Positions 30,331-40,246 of a DNA stretch of 64,000 nt are shown piece after piece (position 1 is the stretch's first letter; each line of letters starts with the position of its first letter). The DNA comes from Paracraurococcus ruber. GTDB taxonomy: Bacteria > Pseudomonadota > Alphaproteobacteria > Acetobacterales > Acetobacteraceae. The notes under the pieces were generated by a model. It was not told the DNA's origin and searched no databases. It worked only from the letters and a program-made list of their open reading frames with translations. Where the stretch lies: assembly GCF_004353985.1 (NCBI RefSeq), contig NZ_SMOA01000003.1:47152-111151 (forward strand). The letters are read 5' to 3'. The position numbers and the translations under genes were made by a program.

Positions 30331-31503
30331 ATGATGCGAGACCTCTCCACCGAGGATGTCGAGGCGCTGGCGGTCGGCGCCTGGGTGCTCGGCACCGGCG
30401 GCGGCGGGTCGCCCTATCTCGGCCTGCTGACCATGCGGCGGCTCTACCGCGATGGCGCGCGTATCCGGCTGATGCCACCGGAGGACCTAGCGGATGACGA
30501 CCTGGTCGCCGTCGTGTCCAACATGGGGGCGCCGCTGGTGGGGCAGGAACGGCTGACCGACAGCCGCAACATGGCCCGCGCCGTCACCCTGATGGAGGAA
30601 TATCTCGGCCGCGAGTTCCGCGCCATCATGTCGGTGGAGATCGGCGGCAACAACGGCATCCAGCCGATGCTTGCGGCGGCGCATCTGAACAAGCCGGTCG
30701 TGGATGCGGATGCGATGGGCCGCGCCTATCCGGAAGCGCAGATGACCAGCTTTGCGGTCGGCGGCCTGAAGCCCTGGCCGTTGTCGATGGTGGACCCGCG
30801 CGGCGTGGAAGGCATCGTCGCCAGGGTGCCGAGCTGGACATGGATGGAGCGCTTGTCGCGGAAGATGTGCGTGGAGGTCGGCTCCATCGCCTCCACCTGC
30901 AAGGCGCCGCGCACGGGACGGGAGGTGAAGGACTGGGGCATCCACCACACCACCACCCAGGCCATCGCGCTGGGCCAGGCGATCCGCCGCGCGCAGCGCG
31001 AGCACCGCGACCCCATCCAGGCGATCCTGGACGCCGAGGATGGACGCCTGCTGTTCCGCGGCAAGGTCGCCGACATCGCCCGCCGCACCACCGAAGGCTT
31101 CCTGCGCGGCACCGCGGCGCTGGATGGGCTGGAAGACTCGCGCGGCCGTCGCTTCGACCTTGCCTTCCAGAACGAATGGGCCGTTGGCTGGGAGGATGGC
31201 GTGCCGCGGGTGATGACGCCGGACCTGATCTGCGTGCTGGACACCGTCTCTGGCGAGGCGATCGGGACGGAGACCCTGCGTTACGGCCAGCGCGTCACGG
31301 TCATCGCCCTGCGGGCGCCGAAGATATTCCTGTCCCAACGCGGGCTGGAGCATGTCGGGCCCAGGGCCTTCGGCTACGACCTCGACTTCCATTCGGTGTT
31401 CGAGCCGCCCGATGCTCGGAGCGCCGGTGGGGACACAAGCGATGCATCGCTTCGCGGAGACCCCGAGGCGCGCAGGACGCCGGATCGGATGGCCAGCCCA
31501 TGA
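30331..31503 (+). CDS. DUF917 family protein
   Basis: 390 residues, ATG 30331 after GGAGGGACC. DUF917 features: LSTEDVEALAVGAWVLGTGG, GGSPYLGLLTMRRLYRDG, SVEIGGNNGIQPMLAAAHLN, KPVVDADAMGRAYPEAQM and PDLICVLDTVSGEAIGTE. The family is found beside or fused to hydantoinase-type ATPases; one characterised member is an S-methyl thiohydantoin desulfurase. Here it overlaps the hydantoinase-like gene by 4 bp, so they form a unit acting on a cyclic amide. The last 30 residues (after FHSVFEPPDARS) are low complexity and look added. Confidence 0.9.
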   Translation: MMRDLSTEDVEALAVGAWVLGTGGGGSPYLGLLTMRRLYRDGARIRLMPPEDLADDDLVAVVSNMGAPLVGQERLTDSRNMARAVTLMEEYLGREFRAIMSVEIGGNNGIQPMLAAAHLNKPVVDADAMGRAYPEAQMTSFAVGGLKPWPLSMVDPRGVEGIVARVPSWTWMERLSRKMCVEVGSIASTCKAPRTGREVKDWGIHHTTTQAIALGQAIRRAQREHRDPIQAILDAEDGRLLFRGKVADIARRTTEGFLRGTAALDGLEDSRGRRFDLAFQNEWAVGWEDGVPRVMTPDLICVLDTVSGEAIGTETLRYGQRVTVIALRAPKIFLSQRGLEHVGPRAFGYDLDFHSVFEPPDARSAGGDTSDASLRGDPEARRTPDRMASP

Positions 31504-33041
31504 GGCGCATCGGCATCGATGTCGGCGGCACCAACACGGATGCCGTGCTGCTGGATGGCGCCCGCGTGGCCTTCGCCACCAAGACGCCGACCACCGCGGA
31601 TGTGCTCACCGGCGTCCGCACCGCCCTGGGCGCCGTTTCCGCATCTGGGGCAGGCGAGGTGCAGGCGGTGATGATCGGCACCACGCATTTCGTCAACGCC
31701 GTGGTGCAGCGGCGGCACCTGGCGCGGGTGGGCGCGCTGCGGCTCGGCCTGCCGGCCGCGGCCAGCCTGCCGCCCTTCTGCGATTGGCCGGAGGATCTGG
31801 CGGGCATCGTCCGCGGCCAGGTCCATATGGCCGAAGGCGGGCATGACTATGATGGCCGGCCGATCATGGCGCTGGATGAGCGCGCGGTGGCACAGGCCGC
31901 GCGCGCGATGCGGGCTGCGGGAATCGGCTGCGTCGCGGTGTCCTCGATCTTCTCGCCACTCGACCCCTCGATGGAGGACCGGGCGGCGGACATCGTCCGG
32001 CAGGAGATCCCGGAGGTCTCCATCACCCTGTCGCACGATCTCGGCCGGATCGGGCTGCTGGAGCGGGAGAATGTCGCGCTGCTGAATGCCTGCCTGACGC
32101 CGCTGGCGCGCCATACGGTGCGGGCCTTCGAACAGGCCCTGGCGGCGGCGGGGATCGCGGCGCCGCTGTTCGTCACGCAGAACGACGGCACGGTGATCCG
32201 GGCGGAGCTGGCGGCGCGCTTCCCCGTGCTCTCCTTCGCCTCCGGCCCCACCAACTCCATGCGCGGCGCGGCCTTCCTGACCGGCGTGAAGGATGCGCTG
32301 GTGGTGGATGTCGGCGGCACCACCAGCGATGTCGGCGCCCTGCGCCACGGCTTCCCGCGGGAGGCGAATGCGGTGGTGCAGGTGGGCGGCGTGCGGACGC
32401 TGTTCCGCATGCCGGACCTGCTCTCCTTCGGCCTCGGCGGCGGTTCGCTGGTGACGGAATGGCCGCTGGCGATCGGCCCGGTCAGCGTCGGCTATCGCCT
32501 GCCCGACCGCGCGCGCATCTTCGGCGGGCCGGATCTGACCGCGAGCGACATCGCGGTGGCGGCCGGGCGCCTGGCCCTGGGCGATGCCGCGCGGGTGGCC
32601 GACCTGCCGTCGACGCTGGTGCAGGATGCGCTGGCCCTGGCCGCGCGGATGCTGGAGGAGGCGGTGGACCGCATGAAGACCGATGCGGCGGAGGTGCCGC
32701 TACTGGCCGTGGGTGGCGGCGCCTTCCTGGTGCCGGACCGATTGCCGGGCATTTCGGCCCTGCTGCGCCCCGACCACGCGGCGGTGGCGAATGCAGTGGG
32801 CGCGGCCATCGCACAGGTTTCGGGCGAGGTGGATCAGGTGTTCCAGGGCTTGTCGCGGACGGAGGCGCTGGACGAAGCGGGCCGCATCGCCCGCGCCCGC
32901 GCGGTGGAGGCCGGCGCCGATCCTCGGACGCTGATGCTGGTGGACCAGGAAGACCTGCCGATCGCCTATCTTCCCGGCGGCGCGCTGCGGGTGCGCGCCC
33001 GCGTCATAGGCGACATCGCGTCCGGTACGGTCGCGGGCTGA
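31500..33041 (+). CDS. hydantoinase/oxoprolinase-family ATPase (short form)
   Basis: 513 residues, ATG 31500 overlapping the DUF917 stop. Actin-like ATPase fold: RRIGIDVGGTNTDAVLLDGA (phosphate 1), MIGTTHFVNAVVQRRHLARV, VAVSSIFSPLDPSMEDRAAD, FVTQNDGTVIRAELAARFPV, SFASGPTNSMRGAAFLTGV, LVVDVGGTTSDVGALRHGFP (phosphate 2) and FGLGGGSLV. It is shorter than HyuA of this island (690) and belongs to the group that pairs with DUF917. It probably uses ATP to activate and open an imide or lactam ring. The substrate is unknown. Confidence 0.9.
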   Translation: MRRIGIDVGGTNTDAVLLDGARVAFATKTPTTADVLTGVRTALGAVSASGAGEVQAVMIGTTHFVNAVVQRRHLARVGALRLGLPAAASLPPFCDWPEDLAGIVRGQVHMAEGGHDYDGRPIMALDERAVAQAARAMRAAGIGCVAVSSIFSPLDPSMEDRAADIVRQEIPEVSITLSHDLGRIGLLERENVALLNACLTPLARHTVRAFEQALAAAGIAAPLFVTQNDGTVIRAELAARFPVLSFASGPTNSMRGAAFLTGVKDALVVDVGGTTSDVGALRHGFPREANAVVQVGGVRTLFRMPDLLSFGLGGGSLVTEWPLAIGPVSVGYRLPDRARIFGGPDLTASDIAVAAGRLALGDAARVADLPSTLVQDALALAARMLEEAVDRMKTDAAEVPLLAVGGGAFLVPDRLPGISALLRPDHAAVANAVGAAIAQVSGEVDQVFQGLSRTEALDEAGRIARARAVEAGADPRTLMLVDQEDLPIAYLPGGALRVRARVIGDIASGTVAG

Positions 33042-33159
33042 CCCGCCCGCCCCCGGCCCGGCCAAGCCCGGTACAGCGCCCTTCGCGCGGGCAGTAGGTG
33101 CCATGCGGACGCAAGGACTGCGGCGGTCAGCAGAGAGCGACGCGCCGTCTCCGGTCGTG

Positions 33160-33175
33160 CCGGGCGGCCGCCCGG
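33160..33175. terminator. 16-bp perfect palindrome between convergent genes
   Basis: CCGGGCGGCCGCCCGG can fold as a 6-bp stem with a GGCC loop. It lies between the converging ends of the hydantoinase-like and MFS genes. No T-run. Possible bidirectional terminator. Confidence 0.45.
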
Positions 33176-33227
33176 GCATGCCGAGGGCGGCGCCTGGCCA
33201 CGGCCTGAGGCCGGCTGGCCGCTCCCG

Positions 33228-34559
33228 CTACTCCGCCGCCGCTGCCCTGGGGCCGGAGGCCGTGCTTTCCAGCCGCGTGTTCACCCGCAGCAGCATCGCG
33301 GTGATGCCGCCGACCAGCGCGCAGCCGCCCAGCAGCAGCAGGCCGGCGGTGAAGTTGCCTGTCGCGTCCTTCAGGTAGCCCATCACATAGGGCCCGGCGA
33401 AGCCCGAGAGGTTGCCGATGGAGTTGATGGCGGCGATGCCGGCCGCGGCCGAGGTGCCCGTCAGGAAGGCGCTGGGAATCGGCCAGAACAGTGGCGGCAT
33501 GGCGGAGACGCCGATCTGGCCAAGGCAGAGCAGGCCGAGGATCATCACCGGCGTGTCCACCAGCCCGGCGCCGCCGACACCGATCGCCGCCAGCACCATG
33601 GCAAAGCAGACATGTTCCCGCCGCTTCAGCGTGCGGTCTGAATTGCGGCCCAGCAGCACCATGCCGATGGCGCCGAACACGAAGGGCAGCGCCGCCAGCA
33701 GCCCGGTCTGGAAATTGGTCGCGCCGAAGCCCTTGACGATGGTGGGCAGGAAGAAGGCGACGCCGTAGCTGGCCGCGTTCAGGCAGAAATAGATGAAGGC
33801 GCAGGCCAGCACCCGCGGGTCGCTCATCGCCCGGCCGATGCTGAAATGCTCGGCCGCCTGCTTCTGGCGGTTCTCCTCGTCGATCCGCGTCTGCAGCCAG
33901 CGCCGTTCCTCGGGCGTCAGCCAGGTCGCCTGCGCCGGATAGTCGGTCAGGAAGACCACCACGGCGATGGCCATGAGGATGGACGGGATGGCCTCGATGA
34001 TGAAGAGCCACTGCCAGCCGTCCAGCCCCCAGCCGGTAATGTTCAACAGCGCGCCTGACACGGGGGCCCCGACGATGGAGGAGAAGGGGATGGCCAGCAT
34101 GAACAGCGCCACCACCCGGGCACGATAGACCGAGGGGAACCACAAGGTCAGGTAGAAGATGATGCCGGGGAAGAAGCCCGCCTCCGCCGCGCCCAGCAGG
34201 AAGCGCAGGATGTAGAAGGTCCATTCGTTGGACAGGCCGGTCCATTGGGCGATCGGCTCTACGAAGGCGAAGAGGCCGGAGATCAGGCCCCAGGTGAACA
34301 TGATCCGGGCGATCCAGAGCCGCGCGCCGAAGCGGTCCAGCGCCAGGTTCGACGGCACCTCGAGCAGGAAGTAGGAGATGAAGAATAGCCCGGCGCCCAG
34401 CCCGTAGGCGGCTTCGGACAGCCCCAAGGCGCTGTTCATCTGCAGCTTGGCGAAGCCGACATTCACGCGGTCGAGATAGGCGACGAAATAGCAGACCACG
34501 AGGAACGGCATCAGCCGCCACATGACCTTGCGGATCGTGGTTGTTTCGATGTCCTGCAT
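33228..34559 (-). CDS. MFS transporter, anion:cation symporter type
   Basis: 443 residues from ATG 34559 with a Gly-rich ribosome site (GGGAGGGCGGAG). Twelve predicted transmembrane helices. N-terminal signature of the ACS (phthalate permease) family: RKVMWRLMPFLVVCYFVAYL, DRVNVGFAKLQMNSALGLSE, YGLGAGLFFISYFLLEVPSN, LALDRFGARLWIARIMFTWG, RFLLGAAEAGFFPGIIFYLT. It imports organic anions with protons. It sits on the opposite strand inside island A, between the DUF917/ATPase pair and hyuA, divergent from hyuA, so it likely carries an alternative or product carboxylate of the same pathway. Confidence 0.93.
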   Translation of the reverse strand: MQDIETTTIRKVMWRLMPFLVVCYFVAYLDRVNVGFAKLQMNSALGLSEAAYGLGAGLFFISYFLLEVPSNLALDRFGARLWIARIMFTWGLISGLFAFVEPIAQWTGLSNEWTFYILRFLLGAAEAGFFPGIIFYLTLWFPSVYRARVVALFMLAIPFSSIVGAPVSGALLNITGWGLDGWQWLFIIEAIPSILMAIAVVVFLTDYPAQATWLTPEERRWLQTRIDEENRQKQAAEHFSIGRAMSDPRVLACAFIYFCLNAASYGVAFFLPTIVKGFGATNFQTGLLAALPFVFGAIGMVLLGRNSDRTLKRREHVCFAMVLAAIGVGGAGLVDTPVMILGLLCLGQIGVSAMPPLFWPIPSAFLTGTSAAAGIAAINSIGNLSGFAGPYVMGYLKDATGNFTAGLLLLGGCALVGGITAMLLRVNTRLESTASGPRAAAAE

Positions 34560-34741
34560 GGCTCCGCCCTCCCTCTGACGCGGCCGGGAGCATGGAAGCG
34601 TTGCCGGGGTGGCAAAGGTTCCACCGCGGTTCGCGAGCGGTGGGTCCGGCCGCCTCACCGGCGCTTGACCCCGCAACGGCCGCCAGGAAAGCTGCCTGCC
34701 GCACGGCGCCCGGCTTCCGGCCGCGCAGGGGGATCGGAGCC

Positions 34742-36814
34742 ATGGCCTGGCGCATCGGCGTGGATATCGGCGGCACCTTCACGGATGTCGCCATGGTGGA
34801 GGAGGCGACGGGCCGCATCGCCGTCGCCAAGGTGCTGACCACGCCGCCGGATTTCGGCCAGGGCGTCCTGGACGGGCTGCGGCAGGGCCTGGCGGAGCAG
34901 GGGATCGACGCCGCCGCGGTCACACTGCTGTCGCATGCCACAACGGTCGTGACCAACGCCCTGCTGGAACACAAGGGGGCAACGGCCGCCTTCGTATCGA
35001 CCCGCGGCTTCCGCGATGTGCTCGAACTGCGCCGCAGCGCCCGCGCCGACCTGTACGACCTGTTCCAGGACGGGCCGAGCGTGCTGATCCCGCGCCGCCG
35101 CCGCTTCGAGATCACCGAACGGATCGATGCCCAGGGGCAGGTGGTGACACCCATGGCCGAGGACGAGGTGCCGGCGCTGGTCGATGCCATCCGCGCCTCG
35201 GGCGCCGAGACGGTCGGCGTCTCCCTCCTCTTCTCCTTCCTGAACGATGCGCATGAGCGGCGCCTGGGCGACCGGTTGCGGTCGGCGCTGCCGGGGGTGC
35301 AGGTCTTCTTGTCGTCGGAGGTATTGCCAGAGATCCGGGAATACGAGCGCGCCAGCACGACGGCCGTCTGCGCCTATGTCGGCCCGCTGCTGGAAGGCTA
35401 CCTGGCGCGGCTGCAGGCGGCGACCGGCACCCTTGGCCTGCCGCCGCTGCATGTGATGGGCAGCGGCGGCGGCGTGCTGGACGTGGCGGAATGCCTGCGC
35501 ATGCCCGCCGCCATCGTGGAAAGCGGCCCGGCCGCCGGCGTGGTGGCGGCGGCGCTGGTCGGCGAGCAGCTCGGCCTGCCCAACATCCTGTCCTTCGACA
35601 TGGGCGGCACCACGGCCAAGGCCAGCGTCATCGCCGATGGCGAGGTGACGGTCACCGCCGAGTACGAGGTGGGCGGCGGCGTCAACGGCAAGCGCTTCAT
35701 CGCCGGCACCGGCCACCCGATCCGCGTGCCGGTGGTGGACCTGGCGGAAGTCAGCGCCGGCGGCGGCAGCATCGCCTGGGTGGATCCGGGCGGCGCGCTG
35801 AAGGTCGGCCCGCACAGCGCCGGCGCCATGCCCGGCCCCGCCGCCTATGGCCGCGGCGGCACCAAGCCGACCGTGACGGATGCCAATATCCTGCTCGGCT
35901 ATCTTGACAGCGGCGCGCTGCTGGATGGCCGCCTGCGGATCGACCGCGCGGCGGCCGAGCGGGCGGTCGCCGGGCATGTGGCGGGGCCGCTGGGCCTGAG
36001 CGTGACGGAAGCCGCGGCGCGCATCATCGAGGTGGTGAACGCCAACATGTGCGACGCGCTGCGCATCGTCTCGATCGAGCGCGGGCACGACCCGCGCGAG
36101 TTCAGCCTGATGGCCTTCGGCGGCGCCGGCCCGGTGCATGCCGCCTTCCTGGCGGAGGAGTTGCAGGTGCCGGAGGTGGTGGTGCCGCCGGCGCCCGGCG
36201 CCTTCTCCGCCCTCGGCCTGGTTGCCACGGACCTGCGGCGCGACTTCTCCCGCACGCTCTATGCGGCGCTGGACAGCGTGGACCCGGCCCGCGTCGCCGA
36301 TGCGGTGGCGGCGATGGAGGCGGAGGGACTGGCCATGCTGCGCGCCGCCGGCGTGCCGGAAGCGCGGTGGGCGCTGCTCCGCCAGGCCGATTGCCGGTAT
36401 GGCCGGCAGGCCTATGAGTTGACCGTGCCCATGCAGGACGGGCCGGTGACAGCCGAGACCTTGCGTGCCCTGTCCGGCGCCTTCCATGCGAAGCACGCCC
36501 AGACCTATGGCCATGCGAATGAGAAGGAGCCGGTGCAGATGGTGAATCTCCGCCTCACCGTGCTCGGCCGGCAGCCGCGCCTGGCGCTGGCCCAGGCCAG
36601 CCGCCCCGGCGCGGCGCGGGAGGGCGAGCGCACCGCCTGGTTCGGCGGCAGGCCCCACCCGACCCGCATCCTGTGGCGGGACGGGCTGCCGCCCGGCGCC
36701 GCCATTGCCGGCCCGGCGGTAATCGAGGCGCTCGACAGCACCACCGTCGTCCCGCCGGGCTGGACCGCCGGCGTGGCCGAGCACGGCATGCTGCGCCTGG
36801 CGCGGGGAGCCTGA
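34742..36814 (+). CDS. hyuA: N-methylhydantoinase A / oxoprolinase-type ATPase
   Basis: 690 residues from ATG 34742. The full-length HyuA layout: Hydant_A_N (WRIGVDIGGTFTDVAMVEEA, TLLSHATTVVTNALLEHKGA, RRRRFEITERIDAQGQVV), ATPase core (LHVMGSGGGVLDVAECLRMP, IVESGPAAGVVAAALVGEQL, LSFDMGGTTAKASVIADGEV, VDLAEVSAGGGSIAWVDPGG) and C-terminal FGGAGPVHAAFLAEELQVPE with AFSALGLVATDLRRDFSR. The enzyme couples ATP hydrolysis to opening hydantoin, 5-oxoproline or related rings, working with the HyuB subunit encoded three bases downstream. Confidence 0.94.
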   Translation: MAWRIGVDIGGTFTDVAMVEEATGRIAVAKVLTTPPDFGQGVLDGLRQGLAEQGIDAAAVTLLSHATTVVTNALLEHKGATAAFVSTRGFRDVLELRRSARADLYDLFQDGPSVLIPRRRRFEITERIDAQGQVVTPMAEDEVPALVDAIRASGAETVGVSLLFSFLNDAHERRLGDRLRSALPGVQVFLSSEVLPEIREYERASTTAVCAYVGPLLEGYLARLQAATGTLGLPPLHVMGSGGGVLDVAECLRMPAAIVESGPAAGVVAAALVGEQLGLPNILSFDMGGTTAKASVIADGEVTVTAEYEVGGGVNGKRFIAGTGHPIRVPVVDLAEVSAGGGSIAWVDPGGALKVGPHSAGAMPGPAAYGRGGTKPTVTDANILLGYLDSGALLDGRLRIDRAAAERAVAGHVAGPLGLSVTEAAARIIEVVNANMCDALRIVSIERGHDPREFSLMAFGGAGPVHAAFLAEELQVPEVVVPPAPGAFSALGLVATDLRRDFSRTLYAALDSVDPARVADAVAAMEAEGLAMLRAAGVPEARWALLRQADCRYGRQAYELTVPMQDGPVTAETLRALSGAFHAKHAQTYGHANEKEPVQMVNLRLTVLGRQPRLALAQASRPGAAREGERTAWFGGRPHPTRILWRDGLPPGAAIAGPAVIEALDSTTVVPPGWTAGVAEHGMLRLARGA

Positions 36815-36817
36815 CCC

Positions 36818-38515
36818 ATGCCGCACCCCGCCCTGCACGGCATCGATCCCGCCCGCTTCGAGGTGGTGAAGAACGCCCTCCTCTCCGCCGCCGAGGAGAT
36901 GAAGATCGTCCTGGCGAAGACCGCCTATTCGCCGCTGCTGAAGGTGGCCGGAGACTATTCCTGCGGCATCTTCAATGCGCGGGGTGAGATGGTGGCGCAG
37001 GGCCCGGACCTGCCGATCCATCTCGGCTCCATGCCCGATGCGGTGGGCAGCGTGGCGCGCGCCTTCCCGGATGTGGCCCCGGGCGATGTCTTCATCCACA
37101 ACGACCCCTATCGCGGCGGGTCCCACCTGCCGGACGTGAACGTGGTGATGCCGGCCTTCCACGAGGGGCGGCTGCTGGGCTTCGGCTGCGTCCGCGCGCA
37201 CTGGCCCGACATCGGCAGCGCCACGCCCGGCAGCTATGGCGCGGTGACGGAGATCTACGGGGAAGGGCTGCGCCTGCCGCCCGTCCGCCTCTATCGCAAC
37301 GGCGAACCGGATCCGTCCGTCGAGGCCATCATCCTGGCCAATGTCCGCACGCCGGCGGAGCGGCTGGGCGATATCCGCGCCCAGGTCGCGGCCAATCGTC
37401 GCGCGGTGGAGCGCATGCTCGGCCTCGCCCGGAAATACGGCACGGATGAGCTGCTGCGCATCATGGATGCCGTGCTGGACTATTCGGAGGCGATGCTGCG
37501 CCAGGCGCTGGCCGCCCTGCCGGATGGCGATGCGGGCTTCGCCGACATCATCGACGGCGACGGCGTGATCGAGCAGGGCGACACGGACGACCGGACCTTC
37601 CGCCTGCAGCTGGCGCTGCGCAAGCGCGGCGATACGATCACCGCCGACTTCGCCGGGTCCGACCCCGCGGTGCCCGGGCCGATGAACGCGCCGCTCAGCG
37701 TCACCGCCTCCGGCGTCTATGCAGCGCTGAAGATGATCCTGGACCCCGACAGCCTGATCCCGCCCAACAGCGGCTGCTGGCGGCCGGTGACGGTCACGGC
37801 GCCGCCGGGCAGCGTGGTGAATGCGCAGGAACCCTCTCCCGTGGTCTATGCCAACCACGAGATGTCGCATCGCGTCTCGGAGATGGTCTTCGCCGCCATG
37901 CACGCCATCACGCCGGACCGGGTTCTGGCGGGATCGCAGGGCACCAGCGGCATCACCACTTTCGGCGGGCTGGACTACCGGACCGGCCAGCGCTTCGTCA
38001 GCTACGAGAGTACCAAGGGCGGCTTCGGCGCCCGGCCGGTCAAGGATGGCATCAATGCCGTCTCGGCCGTCATCAGCAACATGCTGAACACGCCGGTCGA
38101 GGTGCTGGAGATGAGCGCGCCGCTGCGCGTCGAGGAATACGCGCTGGTGCCCGACAGCGGCGGCGCCGGAACCTGGCGCGGCGGGCTTGGCGTGCGACGG
38201 TCCTGGCGCGTGCTGGGGCATGAATTGCGCGGCGCCATGTGCTTCGAGCGGGCGGTGACGCCGCCTTTCGGCCAGGCCGGCGGCCTGCCCGGCAGCAATG
38301 CGCGGCTCTGGATCGACCTGCCGGATGGCACACGCCGGCCGCTGCCCGGCAAGGGCGCCTTCACCACCCCGCCCGGATCCGTGGTGACGGTGGAGGCGCC
38401 GGGGTCCGGCGGCTTCGGCCCGCCCGCCGGGCGCGATCCCCAGGCGCTGCGGGACGACCTGGCGGATGGCTATGTGACGCCGGATGCCGCGGCGCGCGAC
38501 TACGGCATGCGTTAG
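36818..38515 (+). CDS. hyuB: N-methylhydantoinase B / oxoprolinase beta-type subunit
   Basis: 565 residues from ATG 36818, three bases after hyuA. HyuB signatures: FEVVKNALLSAAEEMKIVLA, KTAYSPLLKVAGDYSCGIFN, PIHLGSMPDAVGSVARAFPD, GDVFIHNDPYRGGSHLPDVN, FAGSDPAVPGPMNAPLSVTA and CFERAVTPPFGQAGGLPGSN. The HNDPYRGGSHLPD block carries the metal ligands of the family. It forms the heteromeric ATP-dependent amidohydrolase with HyuA. Usual length. Confidence 0.95.
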   Translation: MPHPALHGIDPARFEVVKNALLSAAEEMKIVLAKTAYSPLLKVAGDYSCGIFNARGEMVAQGPDLPIHLGSMPDAVGSVARAFPDVAPGDVFIHNDPYRGGSHLPDVNVVMPAFHEGRLLGFGCVRAHWPDIGSATPGSYGAVTEIYGEGLRLPPVRLYRNGEPDPSVEAIILANVRTPAERLGDIRAQVAANRRAVERMLGLARKYGTDELLRIMDAVLDYSEAMLRQALAALPDGDAGFADIIDGDGVIEQGDTDDRTFRLQLALRKRGDTITADFAGSDPAVPGPMNAPLSVTASGVYAALKMILDPDSLIPPNSGCWRPVTVTAPPGSVVNAQEPSPVVYANHEMSHRVSEMVFAAMHAITPDRVLAGSQGTSGITTFGGLDYRTGQRFVSYESTKGGFGARPVKDGINAVSAVISNMLNTPVEVLEMSAPLRVEEYALVPDSGGAGTWRGGLGVRRSWRVLGHELRGAMCFERAVTPPFGQAGGLPGSNARLWIDLPDGTRRPLPGKGAFTTPPGSVVTVEAPGSGGFGPPAGRDPQALRDDLADGYVTPDAAARDYGMR

Positions 38516-38632
38516 GGGGCTTGGTCGCGGCGCCGGCTGCTTGTAGCCTGCGCCGAAGCACAGCGCCCCGGCAAAGGGGCCGGCTCGGGACGGGACGCCA
38601 TCACGCGCGGGATCAGCGCGAGGGTGGCGAGG

Positions 38633-40246
38633 ATGCGGATCGGACGGCGTGGCGGCCTGAGGGGCCTGGCGGGGGCGGCGGCACTGGCGGCGATGCCGCG
38701 GGACGCAGGGGCGCAGACGCGCGCCGAGACCCTGCGACAGGTCACCGGCAACACCATCAACACGCTCGACCTGACCATGCCGGGCGCCACGCGCGAATCC
38801 TTCGGCATCGGCATGCAGGTCTATGACCGGCTGGTCGCCTTCGGGAAGAAGCCGGTCCTCGGCGGCTTCAGCTTCGACCACACCAACATCCGCGGCGAGT
38901 TGGCCGAGAGCTACACCGTCTCCCCCGACGGCACCCGCTTCACCTTCCGCATCCGCCGCGATTCGAAGTGGCATGACGGCACCCCGGTGACGGCCGAGGA
39001 CGTGAAGTGGTCGCTCGACCGCCATGTCTCGGCCAACTCCCTGGCAAAGAGCCAGCTGCAGATCAGCAACTGGGTCAGCCCTGACCAGTTCCGCATCCTG
39101 GACCCGATGACGGTCGAAGCGGTGCTGGCGAAGCCCGACCGCCGCGGGCTGATGAATCTCTGCGTTCCCTATGTGATCATGATCAACAGCACCCTGGCTA
39201 AGAAGCACGCCACGGCGGACGATCCCTGGGCACAGCAATGGATGAAGGAAAATACCGCCGGCGGCGGCGCCTATACGGTGGAAAGCAACCGGCCGGGCGA
39301 GCAGCTCATCCTCCGCCGAAACGACGCCTGGAAGAACGGGCCGGAGGGCAAGCTGCCCTTCTTCCGCCGGATCATCGCCCAGACCGTGCCGGAAGCCGCC
39401 ACCCGCGCCAGCCTGGTGGAGCGCGGGGATGCCGATCTCTCGATCGACCTTCTCGCCAGCGACGTGCCGGCGCTGCAGCAGCGCGGCCGGGTGAAGATCT
39501 TCTCCACGCCCATCGCCAACGGCTTCACGCATATCGCCTTCAACACCCGCATGGCGCCCTTCGACAACGTCAAGGTGCGGCAGGCGATCGGCGCCGCCAT
39601 GCCCTATGAGGACATGTTCCAGGCCTCCATCTTCGGCCGCGGCCGCAAGCTCTATGGCGGAAACTGGAGCGAGCTGCCGCCGGATGCCAGCTTTCCGCGC
39701 CCCATGCCGCAGCATACCGATCTGGCGCGCGCGAAGCGCCTGCTGACCGAGGCCGGCTTCGCCGACGGCTTCCGCACCACCTTCAGCTTCAGCGCCGGCC
39801 AGGCCGCGGCGATGGAGCCGCTGGCCGCGCTGGTGAAGGAGGCGCTGGCGCGGATCGGCATCCAGGTCGAGCTGCAGAAGATGCCGGACGCGCAGTTCAA
39901 CACCGCCCAAGCGGAGAAGCGCCTGCCGATGTTCGTCGACGGCGCCACCGCCTGGCTGCCGGAGACCGACTACTATGTCCGGCTCTATTTCACCCGCGAC
40001 CAGCGCTGGAATTTCAGCAACTACAACAACCCGGAGATCAATGCGCTGACCGAGGCCGCGCAGTTCGAGCTGGATCCGGTGAAGTACGAGGCGATGTGCC
40101 GGCGCATGGTCGGCATCCTGGCGCAGGAGATGCCGGAGCTCTTCCTCTGGCAGCCGAATTTCGAGGCGGTGATGGCCCGCAACCTGGAAGGCTTCACCTA
40201 CCAGTACTACCGGCAGATCGACTTCCGCGACCTGAGCCGCGCCTGA
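38633..40246 (+). CDS. peptide-type ABC transporter substrate-binding protein (family 5)
   Basis: 537 residues from ATG 38633 (a GTG nine bases upstream is the alternative). The export signal has a twin-arginine look (GRRGGLRGLAGAAALAA) and ends near AQTRAE. SBP_bac_5 domain: LAESYTVSPDGTRFTFRIRR, DSKWHDGTPVTAEDVKWSLD, GGGAYTVESNRPGEQLILRR, FTHIAFNTRMAPFDNVKVRQ, AIGAAMPYEDMF. It delivers a peptide-sized or modified amino acid ligand from the periplasm to the permeases encoded next. It starts 117 bp after hyuB on the same strand, so the ligand is probably the hydantoinase substrate. Confidence 0.93.
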   Translation: MRIGRRGGLRGLAGAAALAAMPRDAGAQTRAETLRQVTGNTINTLDLTMPGATRESFGIGMQVYDRLVAFGKKPVLGGFSFDHTNIRGELAESYTVSPDGTRFTFRIRRDSKWHDGTPVTAEDVKWSLDRHVSANSLAKSQLQISNWVSPDQFRILDPMTVEAVLAKPDRRGLMNLCVPYVIMINSTLAKKHATADDPWAQQWMKENTAGGGAYTVESNRPGEQLILRRNDAWKNGPEGKLPFFRRIIAQTVPEAATRASLVERGDADLSIDLLASDVPALQQRGRVKIFSTPIANGFTHIAFNTRMAPFDNVKVRQAIGAAMPYEDMFQASIFGRGRKLYGGNWSELPPDASFPRPMPQHTDLARAKRLLTEAGFADGFRTTFSFSAGQAAAMEPLAALVKEALARIGIQVELQKMPDAQFNTAQAEKRLPMFVDGATAWLPETDYYVRLYFTRDQRWNFSNYNNPEINALTEAAQFELDPVKYEAMCRRMVGILAQEMPELFLWQPNFEAVMARNLEGFTYQYYRQIDFRDLSRA